NCBI GenBank assembly: GCA_934655835.1
Contig: CAKUHM010000037.1
Span: forward strand, 1-10,094
Direction: 5' to 3'
Length of the DNA: 10,094 nt
From: an uncultured Collinsella sp.
GTDB lineage: Bacteria > Actinomycetota > Coriobacteriia > Coriobacteriales > Coriobacteriaceae
Shown here: piece by piece, positions 1 to 6,857 of the stretch
How positions within the stretch are numbered: position 1 is the stretch's first letter
Layout of the letters: each line of letters opens with the position of its first letter
Notes under the pieces: model-generated
The model's database searches: none
Seen by the model: the letters and a program-made list of their open reading frames with translations, nothing else
Told to the model about the DNA's origin: nothing
Program-made: the position numbers and the translations under genes

Positions 1-2526
1 AGCGATATAACGCCACGGAACAGGCTGGCTGGCAGGCGTGATCTCGATCTTAACCGACCCGCTCTTTGTCACATAGTCATTCGCGGTGATGCGGTAATTG
101 ACCGTTACGGAGCAGACCTCGTCCCCGTCATCACGCTGAACATCCGTATAACTCGGAGCCTTCGTTGTCCATTTGTCGCTCCCATCAACGTTGTACTCGA
201 TCGTCATGTCGGCAGGAGCATTTTCCACCGAGATGTTGACGCCATGCGGCTGCCCGTCATAGACGCCCTCGAATCCCTCGGCCGTCACATTTTCGAACTG
301 CGTGCCCGTGATGGTCCAGCATGCGAATGTCGAGCCTGTGTAGTTGCCCATGCCCTTGATATAGACCAAGTAGTACGGGTAATAGGAATTGGAGCTGGGA
401 GGATCGACCGCACTCACCGTGCTATACGTCGGGTCACTATCAATCTCGTAGTCACCATCCTTGACGAAATACGACCAGCTTTGAGTGTCGTAGTTGTAGA
501 CCTTAACAGAGAAACTCGGCGTAATCTTCTTACCCGTCCACGGGTACGCACGAACTGTCTCACCATTGATCTTGGTGTCTTCTCCGCCATTATTGAATTC
601 AAACGTGATCCCGCTGACATCGCGCAAATCAAGCGGCTTAATCTGGAACTCGCGGGTGAGCGTCAGGGCGTCATCCTGGCCATCGACCTTAACTTTGGAC
701 TCGATACGGTAAATACCCGCATCGGTAGGAACTTGTTCCAGTGGCTCGCCCTTGCTGTCGCCCCAGTTCGAGAGCTTGTAATACTGAGACCCAGAGATAC
801 GGACGCCTTCCGTCGAGACAATATCGTCTCGAGCATAGCCGCTCTTATTCGACATTGTCAGCGTCGGATTGACCGCGCCGCTACCATATGTAATGCCGAG
901 CTTTCCTTCGCTCACCGTCGCCCCATCGATGCCCAGCTCGACGGCATAACCATTTTTGTAGTTGCAATCGCTCGGGCGCATCTTGCCTGAGCAGGTGACC
1001 TTCAGTTGACATGAGCTGTTGGCAGCCTTTTCCACCGACCACACATGCTCATGCGGCAGGCGCGAGGCGTACACGTATCCGTCGACCGTCTTTCCGATGC
1101 CGACGCTCGGATCGTCCGCAGTAACACGAGAGCGCAGATCGGTCTCTTCGATGCCGCAGGTGCCGAGCGGCCACTGCGTGCCCGTATAAGAGCCCAACTG
1201 ATCGTCCTTAAGCGACAGCTGGACCTTACCTGTGAAGGTATCGGCAATGTTTAATTTGCCGAGGTAGTAAACCCCCGGGGTATCGAGCGCGAGACCCCGA
1301 GCGCCCTTATCGCCGTTAGTAGTAATGGTCGTGTTGCCAGCAAGCGTCACCGTTCCGCGAGCATACACAGTGTTTCGACGCGTGTTCGCATCGGCATAGT
1401 AGTACGTGCCCTCGGCATAGGTGTCGGATATCTTCGTATTGTTGAGCGTGCATGAAGAGTCCTTAGCAACCGCGATTGCACTCGTCATGACCATATCTTG
1501 TGTATAGTTCGCCGCCTCTTGCGTCGATGTGATGGTACAACCGTTCAGCGTGACATCCGCATTATTGACAACAATGTTGCCAGCATGGGTGTGCTCGTTC
1601 ATATCCGGCACTGCAAGCTCTTTGCACCAGATCGATTCTTGTTGATTGTTCTTGAATGTGCAGTTGTTGAGCACGACCTTGGGCTTGCGACCACGGCCCA
1701 CGACACTTAGCGCGCCAGCGCAGTCATCTCTATTATCCGTAAATTCACAGTTGCTGAACGTGACGTCCAAACTCTTTGCACCATTCGCCGACCTGAGGAT
1801 CGTAAGCGGCGCCGGGGAGGCTTCATAATCTGTTGTGATGTTGCGATAGTCGCAACTGCCATGATAATTCGCAGCGTTCCTTGTGCAATTCCAGTTGCTG
1901 ACCTTGACATTGTCGAAAGTCGCCGTTTCGCCATAGGCCATCGTACCGTACAGTGCAATTGCCCTCTTAGACACCTTTGAGTCTACCGTCTTAAGCTCGA
2001 TGCCGGAAACCTTAAGGTTCAGGCTGTCGGAGACCCCATTTTTATCGGCACCATCGCCGTAACCGTCTTTTCTTCCGGCATTGTCGGACAAAAAGCTCTT
2101 GCCGTTACAATAGACGGGAGTCCTGCCATTCCCGTTGGTTCCAATGAACTCGATATAGCCGCCGTCGAGCACAAAGAGCTCGTCGCCGCTAGCTCTTTTG
2201 TCTTTAATGGAACCATTCCAGCGACCTTGACACGCATTCTCGGTGAGATAGATGCGCGTCGGATCTTGCTCGGTACCACCTTTTACGACGTAGTGGTTGA
2301 TCTTGATCTCTCCGCCAACAACGTAATCCTCACCCGCCTTGAGCGTCACCGTGTCGGCAACGTTGGGGTTGGTACTCTCTGTTTGGGCGATCTTCACGTT
2401 CGAAGGAATATCCGCCGTTGTCGCCGCGCTTGCCACCGCCGGCGTTGCCACGAGCGTGCATGCCACGGTGGCGATGCCCAGCAGGCGCGTCAGAGCGGCG
2501 CGCATCCCCATCTTCTTCTCCCTCAT
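1..2526 (-). CDS. Secreted adhesin-like surface protein, beta-helix plus Ig-like/MBG-type domains (3' end off window)
   Basis: The frame is open from ATG at 2526 to the left edge (842 codons), so the C-terminus is missing. The start is supported by an AGGGGAG ribosome site about 7 bases upstream. Residues 1-34 form a Sec signal peptide: a basic start (MREKKMGMRAALTR), a hydrophobic core (LLGIATVACTLVATPAV) and an ASA|A cleavage site. Residues of about 170-440 contain recurring short strands of the type VTFSNCEFTDN, VVLNNCTFKNN and VTLNGCTI, typical of right-handed parallel beta-helix proteins. Residues of about 495-740 look like Ig-like beta-sandwich modules. Residues of about 745-831 (GVYDGQPHGVNISVENAPAD...) match MBG-like repeats of Gram-positive surface proteins. 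A cell-wall anchor, if any, would lie beyond the edge. GC appears lower than in the neighbouring genes. The role is probably adhesion or glycan/host binding; this is inferred from architecture and the ligand is unknown. Confidence 0.85.
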   Translation of the reverse strand, partial: MREKKMGMRAALTRLLGIATVACTLVATPAVASAATTADIPSNVKIAQTESTNPNVADTVTLKAGEDYVVGGEIKINHYVVKGGTEQDPTRIYLTENACQGRWNGSIKDKRASGDELFVLDGGYIEFIGTNGNGRTPVYCNGKSFLSDNAGRKDGYGDGADKNGVSDSLNLKVSGIELKTVDSKVSKRAIALYGTMAYGETATFDNVKVSNWNCTRNAANYHGSCDYRNITTDYEASPAPLTILRSANGAKSLDVTFSNCEFTDNRDDCAGALSVVGRGRKPKVVLNNCTFKNNQQESIWCKELAVPDMNEHTHAGNIVVNNADVTLNGCTITSTQEAANYTQDMVMTSAIAVAKDSSCTLNNTKISDTYAEGTYYYADANTRRNTVYARGTVTLAGNTTITTNGDKGARGLALDTPGVYYLGKLNIADTFTGKVQLSLKDDQLGSYTGTQWPLGTCGIEETDLRSRVTADDPSVGIGKTVDGYVYASRLPHEHVWSVEKAANSSCQLKVTCSGKMRPSDCNYKNGYAVELGIDGATVSEGKLGITYGSGAVNPTLTMSNKSGYARDDIVSTEGVRISGSQYYKLSNWGDSKGEPLEQVPTDAGIYRIESKVKVDGQDDALTLTREFQIKPLDLRDVSGITFEFNNGGEDTKINGETVRAYPWTGKKITPSFSVKVYNYDTQSWSYFVKDGDYEIDSDPTYSTVSAVDPPSSNSYYPYYLVYIKGMGNYTGSTFACWTITGTQFENVTAEGFEGVYDGQPHGVNISVENAPADMTIEYNVDGSDKWTTKAPSYTDVQRDDGDEVCSVTVNYRITANDYVTKSGSVKIEITPASQPVPWRYIA

Positions 2527-2583
2527 CGTGCAGCTCCCCTTATCCCTATGCTCTCGCGATACTCGGCATCGCTTGGCGCTGGC

Positions 2584-2607
2584 GGCTGGCATAATCCACG
2601 GCCAGCC
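2584..2607. promoter_or_regulatory. Inverted repeat in divergent intergenic region (possible operator)
   Basis: GGCTGGC (2584-2590) and GCCAGCC (2601-2607) are perfect 7-base inverted arms separated by 10 bases. They lie about 58 bases upstream of the surface-protein start and well upstream of the response-regulator gene. The position suits an operator or a leader hairpin for the minus-strand gene. No known binding motif was recognised, and LytTR regulators usually bind direct rather than inverted repeats. Confidence 0.25.
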
Positions 2608-2618
2608 ACCAGCATCTG

Positions 2619-2645
2619 TTGACATGTTTATCCACGAATTATTTT
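2619..2645 (+). promoter_or_regulatory. Candidate sigma-70-type promoter for the two-component operon
   Basis: A perfect TTGACA -35 hexamer is at 2619-2624. The best -10 candidate is TATTTT at 2640-2645, with a short 15-base spacer. Transcription from here would give a leader of roughly 120 bases before the response-regulator start at 2771. The -35 is convincing but the -10 and spacing are weak. The rest of the 2527-2770 gap shows no coding potential I can support. Confidence 0.35.
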
Positions 2646-2770
2646 GCGGCGGCACTTTCTAACACCCTGCCGCTCGGCGCGAGTTGCACACCGTGGGGCG
2701 CAAATGGGATGCGCCTCCGCAAGCGGTACGCGCCCGATATGGCAAAATCGAACTACAAAGGGGGCTCAGA

Positions 2771-3493
2771 ATGCTCAAGATTATTGCCTGCGACGACGAC
2801 GTCGCTTTTCTAGATAGACTGCACCGGATGATCGACCGTTGGTCGAGCGAGACGGGCACGGCGGTCGACCTTGCGCTCGTCACGCGCGGCGAGGACCTGC
2901 TGGCCCGCCACGCCGCATCGCGCGCCGACATCATCCTGCTCGATATGATCATGCCGCTCGTCAACGGCATGGACACCGCACGCGAGCTGCGCCAGTCCGA
3001 TACCGCCGTGCGCCTGGTGTTCCTCACCTCGTCGCCCGAGTTTGCGCTGGAGTCCTACGAGGTCCGTGCCTTCGACTACCTGCTCAAGCCCGTGGCATAC
3101 GAGCGCCTGGCGCAGCTGCTCGACGAGCTTTCGAGCATGCGCCCATCGGCGACCGACGAGCTCGTCATCAAAACGTCCTTTGGCTACCATGCCCTGCGCT
3201 TGTCCGACATCGAATATGCCGAGGCGCGCAACAAGCACGTGGTCTTCCATCTGCGCGACGGACGCGATATCGAGGCGCTCGAGTCGTTCCGCAGCGTCGA
3301 GGACCGCTTGGCGCAAAACGCGGTCTTCTTTAAATGCCATCGCAGCTACCAGGTCAACCTGCGCAACATCGATCATTTCGATCGGACGGAAATCGTCATG
3401 CGCTCGGGCGCGAGCATTCCGCTTTCGCGCAGCAGCAAGCAAGGTTTCCAGGACGCCTACTTTGCGGTGCGCTTTGAGGGCGGGAGGCGCTGA
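2771..3493 (+). CDS. LytTR-family response regulator (AgrA/ComE type)
   Basis: This 240-residue cytoplasmic DNA-binding regulator is the output partner of the downstream histidine kinase. The receiver domain (about 1-120) has the acidic pair D8/D9, the phosphoacceptor D58 in IILLDMIMP, T86 in VFLTSS, and K106 in FDYLLKP. The LytTR domain (about 130-237) carries the hallmark strings IEYAEARNKHVVFHL, FFKCHRSYQVNLRNI and IPLSR. Length and domain order are normal for the family. I chose ATG 2771 because AAAGGGGG lies six bases upstream and the receiver fold starts at once (MLKIIACDDD). An in-frame upstream ATG at 2684 would add an atypical tail. The stop overlaps the kinase start by one base (TGATG), which implies translational coupling. 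LytTR proteins often control surface or secreted factors, so the divergent adhesin-like gene is a candidate target. Confidence 0.93.
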   Translation: MLKIIACDDDVAFLDRLHRMIDRWSSETGTAVDLALVTRGEDLLARHAASRADIILLDMIMPLVNGMDTARELRQSDTAVRLVFLTSSPEFALESYEVRAFDYLLKPVAYERLAQLLDELSSMRPSATDELVIKTSFGYHALRLSDIEYAEARNKHVVFHLRDGRDIEALESFRSVEDRLAQNAVFFKCHRSYQVNLRNIDHFDRTEIVMRSGASIPLSRSSKQGFQDAYFAVRFEGGRR

Positions 3494-4770
3494 TGCCTGC
3501 ATCGGTCGAAATGGTTCTTTGGGCGATTCACCACGCCACGACGCTGCTCTTTGGCGTTTTTGCCTCGGCGGCGCTCTGCGGTGTCGAAATCAATCGACGC
3601 CATGCGCTCGAATTGCTGGGAATCGGTGCCGCAACCGGCGCCGCCTTCTCGATCGCCAACGCCGTTGGCGGTGAGCTGTTTGCGCGGCAGGCTTACCCGC
3701 TCGTCGTGCACCTGCCGCTTATCGTCTACCTATGCGGGCGCTACCGCTTAAGTCCGCTGCTCGCGGCATTGGGCGTCACCAGCGCCTACCTGAGCTGCCA
3801 GTTTAGCAACTGGATGGGTATCGCCGCATTCGCAGTCACCGACTCGCAGGTTGCATACTACCTTGCGCGCATTGCAACCACGCTCGGCGTCTTTGCCGTC
3901 CTCCTACACTGGGCCGGCGATATCGGTCCGCGTCTGGCGATTAAAAGCCCCACCGAGCTGGGCATTCTTTTAATTCTGCCGCTCGTCTACTACATCTTTG
4001 ACTACGCTACCAACGTCTACACCACGCTGTTCCACTCGGGCTCGGTGGTGACCGTTGAGTTTTTGGCCTTTGCCCTTTGCGCCTTCTACCTTATGTTTCT
4101 CGCCGTCTATCTGCGCGAATACGAGGCAAAGGAAGTCGCCGAGCGTGAGCGCTGGATGCTCGAAACACGCGACAGCGCGGCCATCAAAGAGCTCGAGGCC
4201 TGGCGCCAGTCCGGACGCGAGCTGTCGATTCTTCGCCACGACATGCGGCACTTTTTGCGCGGCCTGGCCGTTTTAATTGAGGAGGGCCACACCGACGAGG
4301 CGCTCGATCGCATCGATGAGCTCTGCGAGACCAACGACCGCACCGCCGTGCGCCGCTACTGCGCCAACGAGACCGTCAACATCGTGCTTTCGTCATTTAG
4401 CTCGGATATCAACAAGCACGGCATCGCCGCCGACCTGCGCGCCGCCGTGCCCGAAACCGTTCGCGTGAGCGATGCCGACCTGTTCAGCGTACTTTCGAAT
4501 GCCCTGGAAAATGCCATCATCGCCGCAAGCGCCGCCCCCGAAGGCAAGCGCTTTGTCGACCTTGACCTGCGGCTTGAAGACGGCCAGTTGCTGCTTTTGG
4601 TTTCCAACACGTTTGGACGCGCGCCGCGTATGGTCGACGGCATGCCCGTGACCCAACACGCCGGCCATGGCTTTGGCACCAAGAGCATTAAGCTTGCCGT
4701 TGAGCGCATGAACGGCAACTGCCAGTTCCGCATCAACGGCGACCGATTTGAGCTGCGCGCTGTGATGTAG
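3493..4770 (+). CDS. AgrC/ComD-type membrane sensor histidine kinase (GHKL ATPase)
   Basis: This 425-residue membrane sensor probably phosphorylates the LytTR regulator encoded immediately upstream. Residues of about 5-210 form a multi-span hydrophobic region (roughly six segments) with no periplasmic sensor domain, as in peptide-sensing AgrC/ComD kinases. A charged, helical linker (about 207-242) follows. The dimerisation/phosphoacceptor motif is ILRHDMRHFL with H249. The ATPase domain has the N box LSNALENAI (N336, N340) and a glycine-rich GHGFGTKSI box (391-399). The D/F boxes are reduced, as is usual in the HPK10 class. The start overlaps the regulator stop. No AgrB processing protease or AgrD-like pheromone gene is in the window, so the signal is unknown. 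Transmembrane segments were judged by eye. Confidence 0.9.
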   Translation: MPASVEMVLWAIHHATTLLFGVFASAALCGVEINRRHALELLGIGAATGAAFSIANAVGGELFARQAYPLVVHLPLIVYLCGRYRLSPLLAALGVTSAYLSCQFSNWMGIAAFAVTDSQVAYYLARIATTLGVFAVLLHWAGDIGPRLAIKSPTELGILLILPLVYYIFDYATNVYTTLFHSGSVVTVEFLAFALCAFYLMFLAVYLREYEAKEVAERERWMLETRDSAAIKELEAWRQSGRELSILRHDMRHFLRGLAVLIEEGHTDEALDRIDELCETNDRTAVRRYCANETVNIVLSSFSSDINKHGIAADLRAAVPETVRVSDADLFSVLSNALENAIIAASAAPEGKRFVDLDLRLEDGQLLLLVSNTFGRAPRMVDGMPVTQHAGHGFGTKSIKLAVERMNGNCQFRINGDRFELRAVM

Positions 4771-4824
4771 GGGCGCGACACTGGACTCGCGGCGCGACTC
4801 AACCGCCCTGGTCGCCTTGCCGGT

Positions 4825-4834
4825 GCAGGCCTGC
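4825..4834. repeat. Perfect 10-bp palindrome at the convergent gene junction
   Basis: GCAGGCCTGC is self-complementary without a loop and touches the stop codon of the minus-strand gene. The 63-base gap between the kinase stop and this gene shows no convincing stem plus T-run terminator. The palindrome may be incidental. Confidence 0.25.
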
Positions 4835-5409
4835 TACAGCGGAGCCGCCGCCGGGGTCAGCTGCTTAATGTAGGCCCACATGCGCTGCTTGGCCACCTTG
4901 TCGGTGAGCGCCGCCTCAAAGCCATCGAGCGCGAGCACGCGGCGGCCCTGCACGTGGGCGACCAGGCCGGGCTTGAGCATGGCGGTATCGAAGTCATCAA
5001 TCGCCACGAGCATGTCGGCATAGGTCTCGCGCATGACATCGGCCGCACTGTTGTCAAGCAGCAGCACCGCCTCGGGGTCCAAGGTCTCCAGCGCCTCACG
5101 GAATAGGTCGCACGGCAGAGCCTCGCCCGCCGCGACCGCCCCGTCACCCGCGCCGGCAACGCTTGCCAGGACGCAGAAATCCTCGGGTGCATAGCCGATA
5201 GCCCCGAGCGCCTTGCGCAGCGCGGCACCATCCGCGCCGGCGGCAAGCTCGCCACCCGAGCGCTCGGCCTCATCCAAATCGCCTTTGACCAGCACGATCG
5301 GCGAGCACGCATTGCCCGCGATGCGCACGCCACGCGCCGCAAGCGACGCGAGCTCCTGCTCGGTGGCCTGGGCGATGGCTTCTTTTTTCTGGCTTTGTGA
5401 CGTGGGCAT
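4834..5409 (-). CDS. Degenerate uracil-DNA-glycosylase-fold protein, function unknown
   Basis: This is a 191-residue, probably cytoplasmic protein. By eye its layout follows family-4 uracil-DNA glycosylases. The first strand is IVLVKGDLDEAERSGGEL, where active enzymes have GEAPG-x-ED-x-G. Next comes GADGAALRKALGAIGY (the AG-x-LL helix), then LDPEAVLLLDNSAADVM (the PDVIVALG-x-x-A segment), and a C-terminal K-x-x-x-W-x-x-I/L end. The catalytic motif 1 residues, the HPS motif and the four Fe-S cysteines are not recognisable; only C35, C79 and C100 are present. If related, it is likely a non-catalytic relative. I chose ATG 5409 because GGAG sits five bases upstream. The in-frame ATG at 5439 lies inside a TATAAT -10 box and has no ribosome site. 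The gene is convergent with the kinase gene and divergent from trxA. The family assignment is tentative; the gene itself is well supported by coding character. Confidence 0.75.
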   Translation of the reverse strand: MPTSQSQKKEAIAQATEQELASLAARGVRIAGNACSPIVLVKGDLDEAERSGGELAAGADGAALRKALGAIGYAPEDFCVLASVAGAGDGAVAAGEALPCDLFREALETLDPEAVLLLDNSAADVMRETYADMLVAIDDFDTAMLKPGLVAHVQGRRVLALDGFEAALTDKVAKQRMWAYIKQLTPAAAPL

Positions 5410-5437
5410 GCGCTCTCCAATCGTTTGCGTGCCCACC

Positions 5438-5443
5438 ATTATA
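5438..5443 (-). promoter_or_regulatory. -10 element (TATAAT) for the UDG-like gene
   Basis: On the minus strand, 5443-5438 reads a perfect TATAAT. Transcription would begin around 5431, giving a roughly 20-base leader that contains the GGAG site for ATG 5409. No good -35 is visible at 16-18 bases upstream. This position argues against the upstream ATG at 5439. Confidence 0.5.
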
Positions 5444-5462
5444 TAAAAGAGCCGCCCGCGAG

Positions 5463-5491
5463 TGGTTGCTTTGCGGGCCGCTGGGTATAAG
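5463..5491 (+). promoter_or_regulatory. Candidate trxA promoter
   Basis: TATAAG at 5486-5491 is a reasonable -10, about 55 bases before the thioredoxin start. At a 17-base spacing the -35 would be TGGTTG (5463-5468), which is weak. TTGCTT at 5466-5471 is a better hexamer but its spacer is only 14 bases. It is back-to-back with the minus-strand TATAAT at 5438-5443. Confidence 0.35.
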
Positions 5492-5545
5492 CACGGTCGT
5501 ACTGAGTTTTACGCGGCCGAGCCGCGTCGCATTATGGAGGTCACC

Positions 5546-5866
5546 ATGGCTGACATTAAGCAGATTACCCCCGAGAACTTCGATTCCATCGTTAACGACA
5601 ACCTGCCCGTGCTGGTCGATTTTTGGGCCCCGTGGTGCGGGCCCTGCCGATCGCTCTCGCCCATCGTGGACGAGGTCGCCAACGAGCTTGCCGGCAAACT
5701 TGCCGTGGCCAAGTGCAACGTCGACGACAACCAGGACCTGGCCATGAAGTACGGCGTCATGAGCATCCCCACGCTGATCGTCTTTAAGAACGGCGAAGAG
5801 GTTGACCGCTCGGTCGGCGCCTTACCCAAGGCAAGGCTTCAGGCGCTGCTGGAGAAACATCTGTAA
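5546..5866 (+). CDS. trxA: Thioredoxin
   Basis: This 106-residue cytoplasmic thiol-disulfide oxidoreductase is reduced by thioredoxin reductase and in turn reduces protein disulfides. The classic active site WCGPC is at residues 30-34 in the context LVDFWAPWCGPC, with the buried D25. The cis-proline loop SIPTL (P75) is followed by a strand (LIVFKNGEEV) and the G-x-x-P...L-x-x-x-L C-terminal helix. Length and motif spacing are normal for a single-domain thioredoxin. ATG 5546 is chosen because GGAGG lies five bases upstream. An in-frame ATG at 5534 would add four residues but has no ribosome site of its own. The gene appears to be a single transcription unit that ends at the terminator near 5978-6015. 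A reductase gene is not in the window. Confidence 0.97.
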   Translation: MADIKQITPENFDSIVNDNLPVLVDFWAPWCGPCRSLSPIVDEVANELAGKLAVAKCNVDDNQDLAMKYGVMSIPTLIVFKNGEEVDRSVGALPKARLQALLEKHL

Positions 5867-5893
5867 TACGCTTGTTACGTATCTGCCGTCCAT

Positions 5894-5912
5894 GAGCGGT
5901 TTTGCACCGCTC
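5894..5912 (+). other. Hairpin in the trxA 3' region
   Basis: GAGCGGT (5894-5900) and ACCGCTC (5906-5912) form a perfect 7-bp stem with a five-base loop (TTTGC), 28 bases after the trxA stop. It lacks a T-run, so it is not a canonical terminator. It may protect the transcript 3' end or be incidental. Confidence 0.35.
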
Positions 5913-5977
5913 GCCGGAGCGCCGGGTGCAGGGCGCACGACCACGGATAGTATGGTAGACACAAACAGCCCCCAGTG

Positions 5978-6015
5978 AACGGGTGCGGGTCAGACGGACT
6001 CGCACCCGTTTTCTT
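5978..6015 (+). terminator. Rho-independent terminator after trxA
   Basis: AACGGGTGCG (5978-5987) pairs perfectly with CGCACCCGTT (6001-6010). The stem continues inward with GGT/ACT, including one G-T wobble, to a seven-base loop (5991-5997). The stem runs straight into TTTTCTT. This is the clearest intrinsic terminator in the window. It separates trxA from the nickel/hydrogenase cluster. Confidence 0.85.
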
Positions 6016-6042
6016 ATGCGGCGGCGCTCAGGGCGGGCGTAG

Positions 6043-6048
6043 TAGAAT
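6043..6048 (+). promoter_or_regulatory. Candidate -10 (TAGAAT) for the nickel/hyp cluster
   Basis: TAGAAT is 40 bases upstream of the first gene of the cluster and directly downstream of the trxA terminator, where a promoter is expected. No acceptable -35 is seen. The adjacent AATCT...AGATT inverted repeat (6046-6050/6059-6063, eight-base gap) overlaps it and could be an operator, but the arms are short. Confidence 0.3.
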
Positions 6049-6087
6049 CTGAACCACTAGATTGCCCCAAACATAAGGAGATTTCCC

Positions 6088-6336
6088 ATGCATGACGTTG
6101 GAATGAACATGAGCCAGCTTGCCATGAGCGTCAAGCAGGTCGACGACACCATCGAGCTCGCTCACGAGTGGAGCCATCAGCTGTTGCATGCGACCGAGAA
6201 TTATGACATGGAGCGTATTGGCGCCAAGCTCGAGGCTGCCATGGCCGCGCTGCACGAGGCGCATGCCGCGCTCGAGGGCTACGAGGACGCCATCGAGGCC
6301 GACCACAACTCCGTCGGCTCTGTGAAGCTGGTGTAA
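6088..6336 (+). CDS. Small helical His-containing protein, first gene of nickel/hyp cluster, function unknown
   Basis: This 82-residue soluble protein starts at ATG 6088 with AAGGAG seven bases upstream. I do not recognise the family. It looks like a two-helix hairpin (about 7-36 and 40-72), rich in Ala, Glu and Leu with a heptad-like pattern (MERIGAKLEAAMAALHEAHAALEGYEDAIEA). It has seven histidines (H2, H26, H30, H34, H56, H59, H73). H26/H30/H34 are spaced i, i+4, i+8 on one helix face, and H56/H59 lie on the second helix. It has no cysteines. The start MHDVGM superficially recalls the MHE start of HypA, but HypA's zinc CxxC pairs are absent. The stop is one base from the nikR-like start, so the two are co-translated. 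Metal binding or sensing for the cluster is a guess from context and the His pattern. Confidence 0.75.
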   Translation: MHDVGMNMSQLAMSVKQVDDTIELAHEWSHQLLHATENYDMERIGAKLEAAMAALHEAHAALEGYEDAIEADHNSVGSVKLV

Positions 6337-6337
6337 C

Positions 6338-6850
6338 GTGGCCGAGCACGAGCACGCGCACGGCTGCGAGCACGCACATGTTCACGGCGCGGGTGCCGAG
6401 GCGAGCTGTCGATGCAGTGGCTCCAGCTCCGAGCTGGTCCGCTTTTCGGTCACCGCGCCCGATGACCTGCTTCGTCGCTTTGACGAGCAGATCGCGCGCC
6501 GCGGTGACGTGGCCAACCGCTCCGAGGCCGTGCGCGACCTGATTCGCGCCTCGATCGCCAAGGAGCAGATGCGCACGCCCGACGAGCAGGTCATCGGATC
6601 GCTCACCATGATCTATGACCACCATACCGGCGACCTGACGCGCCGCCTGGACGAGGTGCAACACGACTACACCGACGAGATCGTCTCGACCATGCACGTG
6701 CACCTGGATCACCACAACTGCTTGGAGATTCTGGCGCTCAAGGGTCGCGGCGAGCGCGTTTACGAGCTGGCCGACCGCCTGCTGGGCCTGCGCGGCGTTA
6801 AGCACGGCGAGCTCACCTGCGCCGCCACCGGGCAAAGTCTAGGACTGTAG
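6338..6850 (+). CDS. nikR: NikR-family nickel-responsive regulator with His/Cys-rich N-terminal extension
   Basis: This 170-residue transcription factor has an N-terminal ribbon-helix-helix domain (about 33-76: LVRFSVTAPDDLLRRFDEQIARRG...NRSEAVRDLIRASI). A C-terminal ACT-like nickel-sensing domain (about 84-165) follows. The four square-planar nickel ligands of E. coli NikR (H76, H87, H89, C95) correspond by exact spacing to H109, H120, H122 and C128 in STMHVHLDHHNCLEI. Residues 1-32 are an unusual extension with six His and three Cys (HEHAHGCEHAHVHG, then CRC). The start is GTG at 6338, one base after the upstream stop, with only a weak ribosome site, so translation is probably coupled. The neighbours hypF, hypC and hypD suggest it controls nickel uptake and/or hydrogenase maturation. 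No nickel transporter gene or clear NikR operator is seen in the window. Confidence 0.92.
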   Translation: MAEHEHAHGCEHAHVHGAGAEASCRCSGSSSELVRFSVTAPDDLLRRFDEQIARRGDVANRSEAVRDLIRASIAKEQMRTPDEQVIGSLTMIYDHHTGDLTRRLDEVQHDYTDEIVSTMHVHLDHHNCLEILALKGRGERVYELADRLLGLRGVKHGELTCAATGQSLGL

Positions 6851-6857
6851 CGCACCT

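Noticed and set aside
244..990. 248-codon plus-strand open frame over the surface-protein gene
   Set aside because: It is antisense to the long minus-strand frame, which has a signal peptide, a ribosome site and recognisable domains. The plus-strand product is Arg/Ile/Val-rich with no recognisable motif and no ribosome site.
2684..2770. Upstream ATG (2684) as start of the response regulator
   Set aside because: It would add 29 residues before the receiver domain and lacks a ribosome site. ATG 2771 has a strong one and begins with the conserved receiver strand.
2810..3502. 230-codon minus-strand open frame over the response regulator
   Set aside because: It mirrors a high-GC coding gene with all receiver and LytTR motifs on the plus strand. 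No independent features support it.
5410..5439. ATG 5439 as start of the UDG-like protein
   Set aside because: It overlaps the TATAAT -10 on the same strand, so it would not be in the mRNA. ATG 5409 has a good ribosome site.
6016..6087. E. coli-type NikR operator (GTATGA-N16-TCATAC) before the nickel cluster
   Set aside because: No such paired motif is present here or in the hypF-hypC gap. NikR operators vary between lineages, so absence does not argue against regulation.
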